A stretch of 64,000 nt of DNA, from the NCBI GenBank assembly GCA_040385525.1, contig JAZKHE010000004.1:362513-426512 (forward strand). Reading direction: 5' to 3'. The DNA comes from JAZKHE01 sp040385525 (GTDB lineage Bacteria > Bacteroidota > Bacteroidia > UBA4408). The notes beneath the pieces are model-generated. The model searched no databases, was not told where the DNA came from, and saw only the letters and a list, made by a program, of their open reading frames with translations. Position 1 is the stretch's first letter; each line of letters begins with the position of its first letter. Shown here piece after piece: positions 41,943 to 51,332 of the stretch. A program made the position numbers and the translations under genes.

Positions 41943-43999
41943 TAATTGGCAACGTTTAATGAGTAATCTTTGTAATTTAAAATATAAACTCCTTTGTTCT
42001 CAAAACCACTATCTATAGATGTTTGATAGAAATCGAATTTAACGTATAAACCCGTATTTTTTGTTTTTGGTAAACTCAATAATATGTTTTCGTTAGTTGC
42101 TAAAAGTGATGATAAATAAACTCCAATATCATAACCAACAAATGCATATTTAGAAGGCTCGTTTTTGTTTATAGCACGGAATTTTCCGATAAAATTTTTA
42201 ACTGTGTCTGATGTGTAAACTACATTACCTAAAGCAGGTAAATGCAAATTAATTGTTTGAATTAAATCAATATCTAAATTCTCGTAGTTAGTCCAATTAT
42301 CAAGCCCAAACAAAACAATTTCGTTTTTAGTTTCAGTATTTAATTTATTAATTAAATCGGTAACAATTGCTTGATCAGATGATGGGAAAAATAGTATATT
42401 TTTTTTATCTGATTTTAAATTGTTTTGAATTCCTTTTATTCCTGAAGTTTTATAAACTACCTCTTTTATAGAATCTGTTTTAGTTAATTCTTTTAATCTT
42501 GTTTTAAAAACTTGTACTGCGTTTTTTTCTTTTGGCATTGCATTATGAATAATTATGCAATTTTGGTCTTGAAATTTTTGTGCAATAAATTCGGCCGATT
42601 GCTCTATAATAGTTGGTGTTGATGGTGTTACTTTAACCAAATAAGGATTACCCAATAAAGCTTTACTTTGTTGAGAAAAAGGTGCAAACAAAACAATATT
42701 ATTTTTCTTAGCAAAATTAGCTACAGGCGTTACATCATCTGAGTGAAAAGGCCCAATAATTATATCTAAATCTTTTAGCTGTGGTTGTTCCAAAAATTTT
42801 GGTAATCCAACAGGATCAGTTGGTATATCAAACGTTATTATTTTTGTTTTTACTTTAGTTTTATTAAGTGAATCTAAAGCCATTAAAAAACCTTGATAAA
42901 ACTCAACAGCGGGTATTGATTTAGGAAAAATTGTTTCTTCTTCGTTTGTTGTTTTATAAACTTTTCCGCTATCGTTACGCGCTAAATAAAAAGGTAAAAA
43001 CAAACCAATATTTACAACATCGTTAGCACTTCTTTTTTTAGTGTAAGATGTTGCGTTTGAAGTATTAAAACTAACTGAACCCGCTTTTTTCTTTGGAACT
43101 TTAATAAAAGCTCCTTCTTTTAAACCATTTACAATATCAGGATTTACAGAAAATAACTCATCATTCGTACATCCATATTTTGTAGAAATTGCATTTACTG
43201 TTTGTCCTTTTTCTACTTTATGTAAAAAATAATTATCAGATTCTGTTGCAACTGGTGTTGATTTATTAGTAGTGTTTTTAGTAATTACTTCTATTTTTAA
43301 ATTTTGACCAGGTTGAATACCTTCAATTAATTGAGGATTTGTTGCGATTAATTCTTCAGTTGCAATTGAATAGGCTTTAGCAATTGAATAAATTGTTTGT
43401 CCTTTTTCTACAAGGTGCAAGTAATAATCTTTCCCTTCTATTCTAACAATATCTTTATTTGTTTTTACAGCAGTTGGTTTTGATGTTGTTGTTTCTTCTG
43501 TTTTTGTACTTGTTGTTTTTGTTGCAACTGTAGTGGTTTGCAAAACAGGAATTGTAAGTTCTTGCCCTAATCGAATTCCATTTTCTGCTTCTGGATTTAT
43601 TTTTTTTATATCTTCGATTGAAACATTGTATTTTTTTGAAATAGAATACAAGGTTTGTTCTTTTTCTACAATATGTTTTACATAATTAGATTTATCTGCA
43701 ACAACAGCTGTTTCTTTTTTATCAGTAGCAACAGTTGTTTCAAACGGTACTTTTAAAATCTGACCAATTTTAAATCCATCTTTTAATTCGGGATTTTCTG
43801 TTTCGATTATTTTTTGATCTACAGCATATAGTTTTGAAATTGAATAGAGTGTTTGCCCTTTTTCTACTTTATGTTTATAGTATTTTTTACCCGAAATTGT
43901 TTCAGTTACTTTAGATCGTTCTGCACTTTGTTGAGCAATAACAAATTGATTCGTAACTAAACAAAAAAATAAAAATGCGGCTAAAAAATATCTCATCAT
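41942..43999 (-). CDS. LysM-repeat protein with periplasmic-binding-protein-like C-terminus
   Basis: 685 residues from ATG 43999 (earlier TTG 44017 dismissed because MMRYFLAAFLFFCLVTNQFVIAQ is a clear signal). Four LysM domains, about residues 40, 105, 190 and 260 onward, each with a VEKGQTLYSISK or VEKGQTVNAIS motif, bind peptidoglycan. The last 360 residues (NIGLFLPFYLAR, DIIIGPFHSDDVTPVANFAKK, FAPFSQQSKALL, VGYDIGVYLSSLL) are a periplasmic-binding-protein type I fold, similar to ABC amino-acid receptors but no transporter genes are near. Co-transcribed between guaA and hemF. Ligand unknown. Confidence 0.85.
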   Translation of the reverse strand: MMRYFLAAFLFFCLVTNQFVIAQQSAERSKVTETISGKKYYKHKVEKGQTLYSISKLYAVDQKIIETENPELKDGFKIGQILKVPFETTVATDKKETAVVADKSNYVKHIVEKEQTLYSISKKYNVSIEDIKKINPEAENGIRLGQELTIPVLQTTTVATKTTSTKTEETTTSKPTAVKTNKDIVRIEGKDYYLHLVEKGQTIYSIAKAYSIATEELIATNPQLIEGIQPGQNLKIEVITKNTTNKSTPVATESDNYFLHKVEKGQTVNAISTKYGCTNDELFSVNPDIVNGLKEGAFIKVPKKKAGSVSFNTSNATSYTKKRSANDVVNIGLFLPFYLARNDSGKVYKTTNEEETIFPKSIPAVEFYQGFLMALDSLNKTKVKTKIITFDIPTDPVGLPKFLEQPQLKDLDIIIGPFHSDDVTPVANFAKKNNIVLFAPFSQQSKALLGNPYLVKVTPSTPTIIEQSAEFIAQKFQDQNCIIIHNAMPKEKNAVQVFKTRLKELTKTDSIKEVVYKTSGIKGIQNNLKSDKKNILFFPSSDQAIVTDLINKLNTETKNEIVLFGLDNWTNYENLDIDLIQTINLHLPALGNVVYTSDTVKNFIGKFRAINKNEPSKYAFVGYDIGVYLSSLLATNENILLSLPKTKNTGLYVKFDFYQTSIDSGFENKGVYILNYKDYSLNVAN

Positions 44000-44020
44000 A
44001 TATTTATAAGTGTACAAAAA

Positions 44021-45550
44021 TTATTCCCATTCTATTGTTGCAGGTGGTTTAGAGCTAATATCATAAACAACTCTATTTATACCTTTTACTTTATTAATTA
44101 TTTCGTTCGACATTTTACCCAAAAATTCATAAGGCAAATGGCACCAATCAGCTGTCATACCGTCAGTTGAGGAAACAGCTCTTAACGCAACCGCATTTTC
44201 GTAAGTGCGTTCATCGCCCATTACTCCAACCGATTGAACTGGCAAGAATATAGCTCCTGCTTGCCAAACTGAATCGTATAAATTATTGCTTTTTAATCCT
44301 TCAATAAATATAGAGTCTACATCTTGAAGTATTGCAATTTTTTCTTTTGTTACTTCTCCTAAAATACGAATTGCTAAACCTGGTCCAGGAAAAGGATGAC
44401 GACCTAATAAATCATCGTTTAAACCCATTGCTCTCCCAACTCTTCTTACTTCATCTTTAAATAAAGTCTTTAATGGCTCCACCACTTTTAACTTCATAAA
44501 ATCGGGTAAACCACCCACATTGTGATGTGATTTTATAGTTGCCGATGGTCCGTTAACCGAAAAAGATTCGATAACATCAGGATAAATTGTGCCTTGCGCT
44601 AACCATTTAACATCTGTAATTTTATGAGCTTCAGCATCAAAAACTTCAATAAAAATTTTGCCTATTGCTTTTCTTTTTAATTCAGGATCTGTTAAACCTT
44701 TTAAAGCAGTATAAAATTGTTCTTTGGCATCAACACCTTTTACGTTTAAGCCTAAATGTTCGTATGAATCTAAAACTTTTTGGAATTCATTTTTTCGTAA
44801 TAAACCATTATCTACAAAAACACAATATAAATTTTTGCCAATGGCTTTGTTTAACAAAACAGCTGCAACACTAGAATCAACGCCACCCGACAAACCTAAA
44901 ACTACTTTGTCGTTTCCTAATTGTTGTTTTAATTCGGCAACTGTTGTTTCTACAAACGAAGTTGGAGTCCAAGATTGAGAGCACTTACAAACATCTACAA
45001 CAAAGTTTTTTAGCATGATGGCTCCATCTGTTGAGTGATAAACTTCTGGATGAAATTGAATACCAAAAGTTTGCTCGCCATCTATTTGAAAAGCTGCAAC
45101 CTTAACATCTTCAGTACTTGCAATAATTCTTGCATTACTTGGCTCTAAGGCAATTGTATCGCCGTGCGACATCCAAACTTGCGAATGCTGTGAAACACCT
45201 TTTGTTAATACATTTTCAGAATCAACAAATTTTAAATTTGCTCTACCATATTCTCTTATTTTAGAAGGCAAAACTTCGCCGCCAAAATTTTGAGCCAAAT
45301 ATTGTGCGCCAAAACAAACACCTAACAAGGGGATTTTACCTTTTATTTGAGATAAATCGGGCTTTGGAGCCTCAGGATCTCTAGTAGAAAAAGGACTTCC
45401 AGAAAGTATAACTCCTTTAATATCAGAAGTTAAGGTTGGTATTTTGTTAAATGCGTGAATTTCGCAATAAACATTAAGTTCGCGCAACCTGCGAGCAATA
45501 AGCTGAGTGTATTGCGAACCAAAATCTAAAATTAAAATGGTTTCCTGCAT
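44021..45550 (-). CDS. guaA: GMP synthase (glutamine-hydrolysing)
   Basis: XMP to GMP. 509 residues from ATG 45550: MQETILILDFGSQYTQLIARR is the family start; the longer frame from 45595 would put the promoter box inside the gene. GATase class I: LLGVCFGAQYLAQ with nucleophile Cys, and FHPEVYH. ATP-PPase: VVLGLSGGVDSSVAAVLL. Dimerisation: RHPFPGPGLAIRILGEV, and the end YDISSKPPATIEWE. The TATATTTG box lies eight bases before the ATG, giving an almost leaderless transcript. First gene of guaA-LysM-hemF. Confidence 0.96.
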   Translation of the reverse strand: MQETILILDFGSQYTQLIARRLRELNVYCEIHAFNKIPTLTSDIKGVILSGSPFSTRDPEAPKPDLSQIKGKIPLLGVCFGAQYLAQNFGGEVLPSKIREYGRANLKFVDSENVLTKGVSQHSQVWMSHGDTIALEPSNARIIASTEDVKVAAFQIDGEQTFGIQFHPEVYHSTDGAIMLKNFVVDVCKCSQSWTPTSFVETTVAELKQQLGNDKVVLGLSGGVDSSVAAVLLNKAIGKNLYCVFVDNGLLRKNEFQKVLDSYEHLGLNVKGVDAKEQFYTALKGLTDPELKRKAIGKIFIEVFDAEAHKITDVKWLAQGTIYPDVIESFSVNGPSATIKSHHNVGGLPDFMKLKVVEPLKTLFKDEVRRVGRAMGLNDDLLGRHPFPGPGLAIRILGEVTKEKIAILQDVDSIFIEGLKSNNLYDSVWQAGAIFLPVQSVGVMGDERTYENAVALRAVSSTDGMTADWCHLPYEFLGKMSNEIINKVKGINRVVYDISSKPPATIEWE

Positions 45551-45558
45551 AATGCCTA

Positions 45559-45566
45559 CAAATATA
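45559..45566 (-). promoter_or_regulatory. -7 promoter box for guaA
   Basis: Minus-strand TATATTTG (TAnnTTTG) ending eight bases before ATG 45550. It decides the start, because the upstream ATG at 45595 would lie above the transcription start. Confidence 0.65.
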
Positions 45567-45615
45567 AACAAAAGTTTGTGATGCTTATTTAACAATTATC
45601 TAATGTATATACAGA

Positions 45616-45644
45616 TTGTTTTTTGAAAGTTTCTTTTAACTTTG
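45616..45644 (+). promoter_or_regulatory. Promoter of the T9SS-B adhesin pair
   Basis: TTG at 45616-45618, 18-base spacer, TAACTTTG at 45637-45644: a full Bacteroidota -33/-7 pair. ATG 45663 follows by 18 bases; the TTG at 45642 lies in the -7 box and cannot be the start. Confidence 0.65.
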
Positions 45645-45662
45645 TGTTTAAGAATATTTTTG

Positions 45663-47654
45663 ATGAGAAAGTTTACGTTGGCACTATGTGCCTTTTTTTT
45701 GCTTATAAAGTTTAGTTGGGCGCAGTTAGTTGTTAATGAAGTTAGTCAAGGTACTTTGGAGAAAGAATATGTTGAATTATTGGTTATTGGAACTCCAAAT
45801 TGCTCGAATGAAACAGTAGATTTAAGAGGATGGATAGTTGATGACAATAATGGTACTTTTAAACCCAACACCGGTTCTGGCATAGCGCCTGGCTGTATAC
45901 GTTTTACAACTAATTCTATTTGGCAAAATATTAAAATAGGAACCTTAATTGTTATTTATAACGAAGCCGATAGAAATTCTGCAATACCTGCAAATGATAT
46001 TGTAACAAATGATAATGATTGTTTATTAATAATTCCTGGTAATGATACCGATTTAATAGAAAGACATACTAGCTTACCAGATGACAATACTACAAACTAT
46101 CCAACATCTGGTTTTGGAACATTATTAGGTTGGATTGTAAATGGAATGAAAAATGGTGGAGATGCTATTCAAACACGTAAACCTGGCAGTCTAAATGTTC
46201 CTCATCACGCTGTGAGTTGGGATGATAATAATTTAAACACAATAATTTATTTTAGTGAAGATGCTGGTGGTAAAGTATTTGCAATGCAAAACATAAACTC
46301 GAATGACATTTTTGATCAAAACAATTGGGTAAGCTTACCAACTTCTTTAACAAGTAACCAAACACCTGGTGCTCCAAACAATACAGCTAATGCCAATTGG
46401 ATAAATTCTTTAACAAACAATTGTAGTTCATTTAGCGGTGGTTTAAATTCCGTTTCAATTTCAAACAATCCAGCTACTGTTTGTGCTGGACAAAACGTTA
46501 CACTTAGTGCAATTACTACACCTAGTGCTAGTTCCGCTGCTACTTATACTTGGAAACAAAATGGTGTTACAACTGGAACAAATGCATCTACACTCACAGT
46601 TAATGCAACTACAAGCCCAATTACGTATAGCGTAACGGTTGCAGATGCTTGCGGTTCTCCAGTTACAACTTTTACAACAATTGTTGGAGGTGTTGGCGGC
46701 GATGCTTCTTTTACGCCAGCAAGTCAAACTTATTGCGAAACAGATGCTATAGTTAATTTAGTTCCAACCAACACTGGCGGCACATTTACTATTAGTCCTG
46801 CAACTGCAGCACTTGATGCAACTGCCAAAACATTTAATCCAGCTTTAGCCGATAAAAATGTTTTTTACACCATTAAATATACAACAGCTGGAAGCTGCGG
46901 AGATGAAAAAAGTAATATTTTTTCTGTTAGTTCTGGACAAACCGCTAAAATTTCTATTGACAAACCCGCACCATATTGTTTAGGAGAAACAATAACGTTA
47001 AGTTCTTCTTCCGTTTTGGGTAACACTTGGTCAACTGGAGAAACATCACAATCTATACAAGTAAAAACATCGGGCACATATTCTTTAACCGTTAGTGGCT
47101 GTGCGGGAGCTACAACAACAGATTTTGCAACTATACAATTTAGTAGCGTTACTGCTGATTTTGAGCCAAGTATAACGGAAGGAAATGTTCCATTAGATGT
47201 TACGTTTACTGATAAATCAGAAAATGCAGTAAGTTATGTTTGGAATTTTGGAGATGATTCTAATCTTTCTGATTTAAAAAACCCAGTGCATACGTATGTG
47301 AAAGAAGGTGAATACGAAATTACTTTAATAGTTAAAAACCCTGAGAATTGTGTTGATACTGCTAGTTATACTTTCATAAAAATATCTTCAACTATTTTTA
47401 TTCAAATACCCAATGTTTTTAGTCCGAATAACGATGGACCAAACGATTTGTTTAAACTAAAAACTTCGGGAGTAAAGAGCTTATCGTGTAAAATTTACAA
47501 CAGATGGGGCAAACAAGTTGCTAAGTTTGAAGATGCTAATGGCTTTTGGGATGGCGGAAATTATGCTGATGGAGTTTATTTTTATTTGATAAATGTAACA
47601 TTTATCGACAATAGTACTAAAGAATACAACGGTAACGTTACTCTTTTACGTTAA
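45663..47654 (+). CDS. T9SS type B secreted protein with PKD domain (paralogue 1)
   Basis: 663 residues. Signal peptide (MRKFTLALCAFFLLIKFSWAQ), an N-terminal lamin-tail-like domain (LVVNEVSQGTLEKEYVELL, then VDLRGWIVDDNNG), then Ig-like repeats (for example NGVTTGTNASTLTVNATT) and a PKD domain (VPLDVTFTDKSENAVSYVWNFG). The end has the gliding-motility/T9SS-B sorting domain: IPNVFSPNNDGPNDLF, CKIYNRWGKQVAKF, FWDGGNYADGVYFY and NGNVTLLR. It should be secreted by T9SS. Start at ATG 45663 is fixed by the promoter. The tandem gene 47665 shares the same plan. Confidence 0.92.
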   Translation: MRKFTLALCAFFLLIKFSWAQLVVNEVSQGTLEKEYVELLVIGTPNCSNETVDLRGWIVDDNNGTFKPNTGSGIAPGCIRFTTNSIWQNIKIGTLIVIYNEADRNSAIPANDIVTNDNDCLLIIPGNDTDLIERHTSLPDDNTTNYPTSGFGTLLGWIVNGMKNGGDAIQTRKPGSLNVPHHAVSWDDNNLNTIIYFSEDAGGKVFAMQNINSNDIFDQNNWVSLPTSLTSNQTPGAPNNTANANWINSLTNNCSSFSGGLNSVSISNNPATVCAGQNVTLSAITTPSASSAATYTWKQNGVTTGTNASTLTVNATTSPITYSVTVADACGSPVTTFTTIVGGVGGDASFTPASQTYCETDAIVNLVPTNTGGTFTISPATAALDATAKTFNPALADKNVFYTIKYTTAGSCGDEKSNIFSVSSGQTAKISIDKPAPYCLGETITLSSSSVLGNTWSTGETSQSIQVKTSGTYSLTVSGCAGATTTDFATIQFSSVTADFEPSITEGNVPLDVTFTDKSENAVSYVWNFGDDSNLSDLKNPVHTYVKEGEYEITLIVKNPENCVDTASYTFIKISSTIFIQIPNVFSPNNDGPNDLFKLKTSGVKSLSCKIYNRWGKQVAKFEDANGFWDGGNYADGVYFYLINVTFIDNSTKEYNGNVTLLR

Positions 47655-47664
47655 TTAAAAATTC

Positions 47665-50376
47665 ATGCACAAATTTTTTAGAGTAAATATTCTTCTGGTT
47701 TTGTTTGTGCTCGTTTGTTTTAAAACGACAAAAGCTCAATTGGTAATTAATGAACTTAGTCAAGGAACTGGAGTTAGAGAATATGTTGAATTTTTAGTTG
47801 TTGGTACTCCAGATTGCACAAACGATTGTGTTGATTTAAGAAATTGGATTTTTGATGATAATAACGGAACATTTGCAACAGGCGGAGGAACAGGAATAGT
47901 TCCTGGGTGCTTTCGTTTTAATAATGTGGCATTTTGGTCGTGTATAAAAATTGGGACAATTATTTTGGTTTATGATGGAGCAAATAAAAACACAAGTATA
48001 ACTTTAGCAGATGATGTTTCTAAAACAGATGGTAATTGTAAATTAATAATACCAGTTAGTAATACAACTTTGTTTACAGGTACACAAAACAGCGCAGCTA
48101 CTTATCCACCATCGTTTACAACAAATACAACAAGTGTTTGGAGCCAAGCTTTATCAATGGGAAATGATAATGATTCATTTCAAACAAGAGACCCAAATAA
48201 TACATACGAACTACATCATTCGGTAAACTGGGGAAATAACACTAATAATTCTATACTATTTTTTAGCACAACTGGTGCGCAAGTTAGAAGCATGGAAAAT
48301 CTTGTTGACGATGATATTTTTAATATTGCCAATTGGACTGATGAAGCTGTAACAACTATTGGAAGCGAAACACCTGGTTCTCCTAACAATGCTGCGAATG
48401 CCGCTTGGATAAATTCATTAAGTAATAATTGCACAAGCATTACAGGAACAGCAGTAAACTCGGTTACCATTTTTGCAAATCCAAATTCAACTTATTGCGA
48501 TGGACAAGAAATTGATTTACTTTCTACAATTAGTCCTACTAGTGCAACAGTAACTTACGAATGGTTTCAAAACAATGTAACAACAGGAACTATAGTTAAT
48601 AGTTTAACTATAAATGCTACAAGCACACCAACTACCTACTCATTAAAAGTTACTGATTTGTGTTCTAATACTATTACATCTAACAATTTAGTTATTGTAA
48701 GTTCTGGACCAATAACTTCGATTACAATAAACTACACTCCTGTCTGTACGGGCAATGCAACTACTTTAACATCTACAGTTACACCATCAAATATGAGTAA
48801 CTTAATTTATAGTTGGCAAAAAAATGGAGTGGCGTCTGCTATTTCATCAACTTTAGTAACTACAATTACTTCTACAACAACTACATATACCTTAAGCGTT
48901 ATAGATGCTTGCGGAAATTCGGTTAACGATACAAAATTACTTTTTGAAACTCCACCAAATCCAAACTTCTTACCAAGTGGAAGTGCAATTTGTAAAACAG
49001 GAACTTCGCTAGTTTTAACAGCTACATCAAGTGGCGGAACGTGGTCTGTTAGTCCTGCAACTACAGCATTTAATAGTGCAACAGGTACATTTAACTACTC
49101 TACATTAGCTTTAGGAACTTACACTGTAACTTATCAGTTTACAAGTCCGTGTGCAGCTAGCAGTTCACAAACCTATAGTTTTAAAGAAATTCCTATAGCA
49201 ACAATTTCGTCGGCTACAGGTCCTTTTTGTTTAGGAAACACAATTAGATTAACAGCAAATTCGGCATTAGCAAACAACGGTACATACACTTATTTATGGC
49301 AACCTACTAATTCGTCGGCAAGCTTTATTGATGTGACAAACACAAGCACACACAGCGTAACAGTAACTAACTCTTGTGGGTCAACAACATCTAATGTAAG
49401 TAGTTTATTATTTATAACAAATCCTCCAAATTTTAGTCCTAACGGTTCAGTACTTTGTGAAACAGATAATGTAATAACATTTACAACCGTTACAAGTGGA
49501 GGGAATTTCACAATAACACCATCTACAAGTGCTTTTGATGCAACAGCTAAAACATTTAATCCGTTAAATGCAGATAAAAATATTGAGTACACAATAAGTT
49601 ATTCTTTTGGAGGAAACTGTCCTGCAACAGAAGTAAAAACGTTTACTGTTGAACCAAATGCAACAGCAAATATTACCATTAGTAAAGAAGGTCCGTATTG
49701 CAATTCTGAAAATATAACGCTTACCTCTTCTTCAGAAATAAATAATTTATGGTCAACTGGCGCAACTACAAATTCAATAATAGTTAATACAAGTGGCGTT
49801 TATTCGCTAAGCGTAAAAGGTTGTGGAACTAGCAAAACAAGTGATGAAGTAGAAATTATTTTTAATGATATTTTAGCCGATTTTACTCCAAGTGTAGTAA
49901 CTGGAAATACTCCTTTAGAAGTTGCTTTCACTAACTTGAGTAGCGAAAACAGTATAAGTTATTTTTGGAATTTTGGTGATAGTATAACTTCAGAATTAGA
50001 AAATCCAACGCACATCTATATTGCCAGAGGTGAATATTTAGTTAGCTTAATTGCTAAAAACGACGTGGGTTGTGTTGATACCGCATTTTATAAATTTATC
50101 AAAGTAACCGAAAACAATTACATCTACATTCCAAATTCATTTACACCGAATAATGATGGGAAAAACGAATTGTTTTTTCCAAAAACATCAACATTATTAA
50201 GTTATCGTTGTTTAATTTTTAACCGTTGGGGCGAGTTAGTTTTTGAAAGTAGCGACATAAATCAAGCGTGGGACGGCTTAAATGCTACAGATGCTGTTTA
50301 TGTGTATAAGATGAAAGTAACTTTTTCTGACAATACAATTGAAGAGTTTACAGGAACAGTAACTTTATTGCATTAG
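47665..50376 (+). CDS. T9SS type B secreted protein with PKD domain (paralogue 2)
   Basis: 903 residues, tandem paralogue ten bases after the first. N-terminal part is the same lamin-tail-like domain (LVINELSQGTGVREYVEFL, VDLRNWIFDDNNG). It has extra Ig-like repeats (three SGGTWSVSPATTAF/SGGNFTITPSTSAFDAT-type units), a PKD domain (PLEVAFTNLSSENSISYFWNFG) and the T9SS-B sorting end (IPNSFTPNNDGKNELFF, CLIFNRWGELVF, AWDGLNATDAVYVY, TGTVTLLH). Probably secreted adhesin or matrix protein; a role in gliding or biofilm is likely but not proven. Confidence 0.92.
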   Translation: MHKFFRVNILLVLFVLVCFKTTKAQLVINELSQGTGVREYVEFLVVGTPDCTNDCVDLRNWIFDDNNGTFATGGGTGIVPGCFRFNNVAFWSCIKIGTIILVYDGANKNTSITLADDVSKTDGNCKLIIPVSNTTLFTGTQNSAATYPPSFTTNTTSVWSQALSMGNDNDSFQTRDPNNTYELHHSVNWGNNTNNSILFFSTTGAQVRSMENLVDDDIFNIANWTDEAVTTIGSETPGSPNNAANAAWINSLSNNCTSITGTAVNSVTIFANPNSTYCDGQEIDLLSTISPTSATVTYEWFQNNVTTGTIVNSLTINATSTPTTYSLKVTDLCSNTITSNNLVIVSSGPITSITINYTPVCTGNATTLTSTVTPSNMSNLIYSWQKNGVASAISSTLVTTITSTTTTYTLSVIDACGNSVNDTKLLFETPPNPNFLPSGSAICKTGTSLVLTATSSGGTWSVSPATTAFNSATGTFNYSTLALGTYTVTYQFTSPCAASSSQTYSFKEIPIATISSATGPFCLGNTIRLTANSALANNGTYTYLWQPTNSSASFIDVTNTSTHSVTVTNSCGSTTSNVSSLLFITNPPNFSPNGSVLCETDNVITFTTVTSGGNFTITPSTSAFDATAKTFNPLNADKNIEYTISYSFGGNCPATEVKTFTVEPNATANITISKEGPYCNSENITLTSSSEINNLWSTGATTNSIIVNTSGVYSLSVKGCGTSKTSDEVEIIFNDILADFTPSVVTGNTPLEVAFTNLSSENSISYFWNFGDSITSELENPTHIYIARGEYLVSLIAKNDVGCVDTAFYKFIKVTENNYIYIPNSFTPNNDGKNELFFPKTSTLLSYRCLIFNRWGELVFESSDINQAWDGLNATDAVYVYKMKVTFSDNTIEEFTGTVTLLH

Positions 50377-50406
50377 AAATAAATTAGTGTTTTAAAAAAC
50401 GATTCT

Positions 50407-50414
50407 TATTTTTG
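50407..50414 (+). promoter_or_regulatory. -7 promoter box for the ftsE group
   Basis: TATTTTTG (TAnnTTTG) ending 19 bases before ATG 50434. Confidence 0.55.
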
Positions 50415-50433
50415 CATTAAATACATACAAAAT

Positions 50434-50640
50434 ATGTACATTTTAAAAATAAAAGGAAAAGCGAAAATTCCAGATTACATTCAACTTAGAGATGACGAAT
50501 TTACTTTAAAAGCATATTTTAGAGTAGATAGACCAGAAAAATCGCTTGAGAAATGTGGATTTGAAGGCGAAAGACTAACAAAACTGTTAACTATTATAAC
50601 CGAAATTCCGTTTGGAAAAGTTCAAAAAATAGATTTTTAA
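50434..50640 (+). CDS. Small conserved protein preceding ftsE
   Basis: 68 residues (MYILKIKGKAKIPDYIQLRD start; later AYFRVDRPEKSLEKCGFEGE, and end EIPFGKVQKIDF). Soluble, no signal. The stop abuts the ftsE ATG exactly (TAA-ATG), so the two are translated together. Small proteins of this type recur before ftsE in Bacteroidota as I remember, but no biochemical function is known to me; it should not be called an aldolase. It may modulate FtsE or cell division. Confidence 0.75.
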   Translation: MYILKIKGKAKIPDYIQLRDDEFTLKAYFRVDRPEKSLEKCGFEGERLTKLLTIITEIPFGKVQKIDF

Positions 50641-51327
50641 ATGAATTCAGAAGTGATAATTGAAATAAATAAAGCTTTAATTTTTCAGAAAAAAAATTTA
50701 GTTCTTAGTGATGTTAGTTTAAGCATCGAAAAGGGTGAATTTGTTTACTTAGTTGGAAAAACGGGAAGTGGAAAAAGCAGCTTTTTAAAATTACTTTACG
50801 GCGATTTAGGTTTAAGAGAAGGAACTGCTTCGGTTGCTGGCTTTGATTTATCAATACTGAAAAATAAAGACATTCCTTTTTTAAGAAGAAAATTAGGAAT
50901 TGTTTTTCAAGATTTTCAATTACTAAACGACAGGTCGGTTAACGACAATTTATTATTTGTTTTAAAAGCTACTGGTTGGAAAAACAAAACAGAAATGGAT
51001 GAACGTTGTAAAGAAGTTCTTCAAAAAGTTGGTTTACCTACAAAAGGTTACAAAATGCCACACGAATTATCGGGTGGAGAACAGCAAAGAGTAGCAATTG
51101 CAAGAGCACTTTTAAATAATCCTGAAATTATTTTGGCTGATGAACCTACAGGAAATTTAGATCCTGAAACATCTGAAGAAATTGTGAATTTACTTTTAGA
51201 TATTTGTAAAAGCGGTAGAGCAATTTTAATGGCAACGCACGATTACTCTTTGTTTAAAAAATTCCCTAGTAGAATGTTAAAGTTTGAAAGCAACAAAGTA
51301 ACCGACACCAACACTATTGGTGTTTAA
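50641..51327 (+). CDS. ftsE: Cell-division ATP-binding protein FtsE
   Basis: 228 residues, ABC ATPase of the FtsEX complex that controls peptidoglycan hydrolases at the septum. Walker A GKTGSGKSS, Q-loop GIVFQDFQLL, signature LSGGEQQRVAIARALL, Walker B IILADEPTGNLD with the catalytic Glu, H-loop MATHDYS. FtsX is not adjacent: the next gene is a glycosyltransferase, so the partner must be elsewhere. Starts directly after the 68-residue gene. Confidence 0.92.
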   Translation: MNSEVIIEINKALIFQKKNLVLSDVSLSIEKGEFVYLVGKTGSGKSSFLKLLYGDLGLREGTASVAGFDLSILKNKDIPFLRRKLGIVFQDFQLLNDRSVNDNLLFVLKATGWKNKTEMDERCKEVLQKVGLPTKGYKMPHELSGGEQQRVAIARALLNNPEIILADEPTGNLDPETSEEIVNLLLDICKSGRAILMATHDYSLFKKFPSRMLKFESNKVTDTNTIGV

Positions 51328-51332
51328 ACAAA

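Noticed and set aside
50434..50640. Fructose-6-phosphate aldolase label for the 68-residue protein before ftsE
   Set aside because: Far too short for a TIM-barrel aldolase and lacks any Schiff-base lysine context; better left as unknown.
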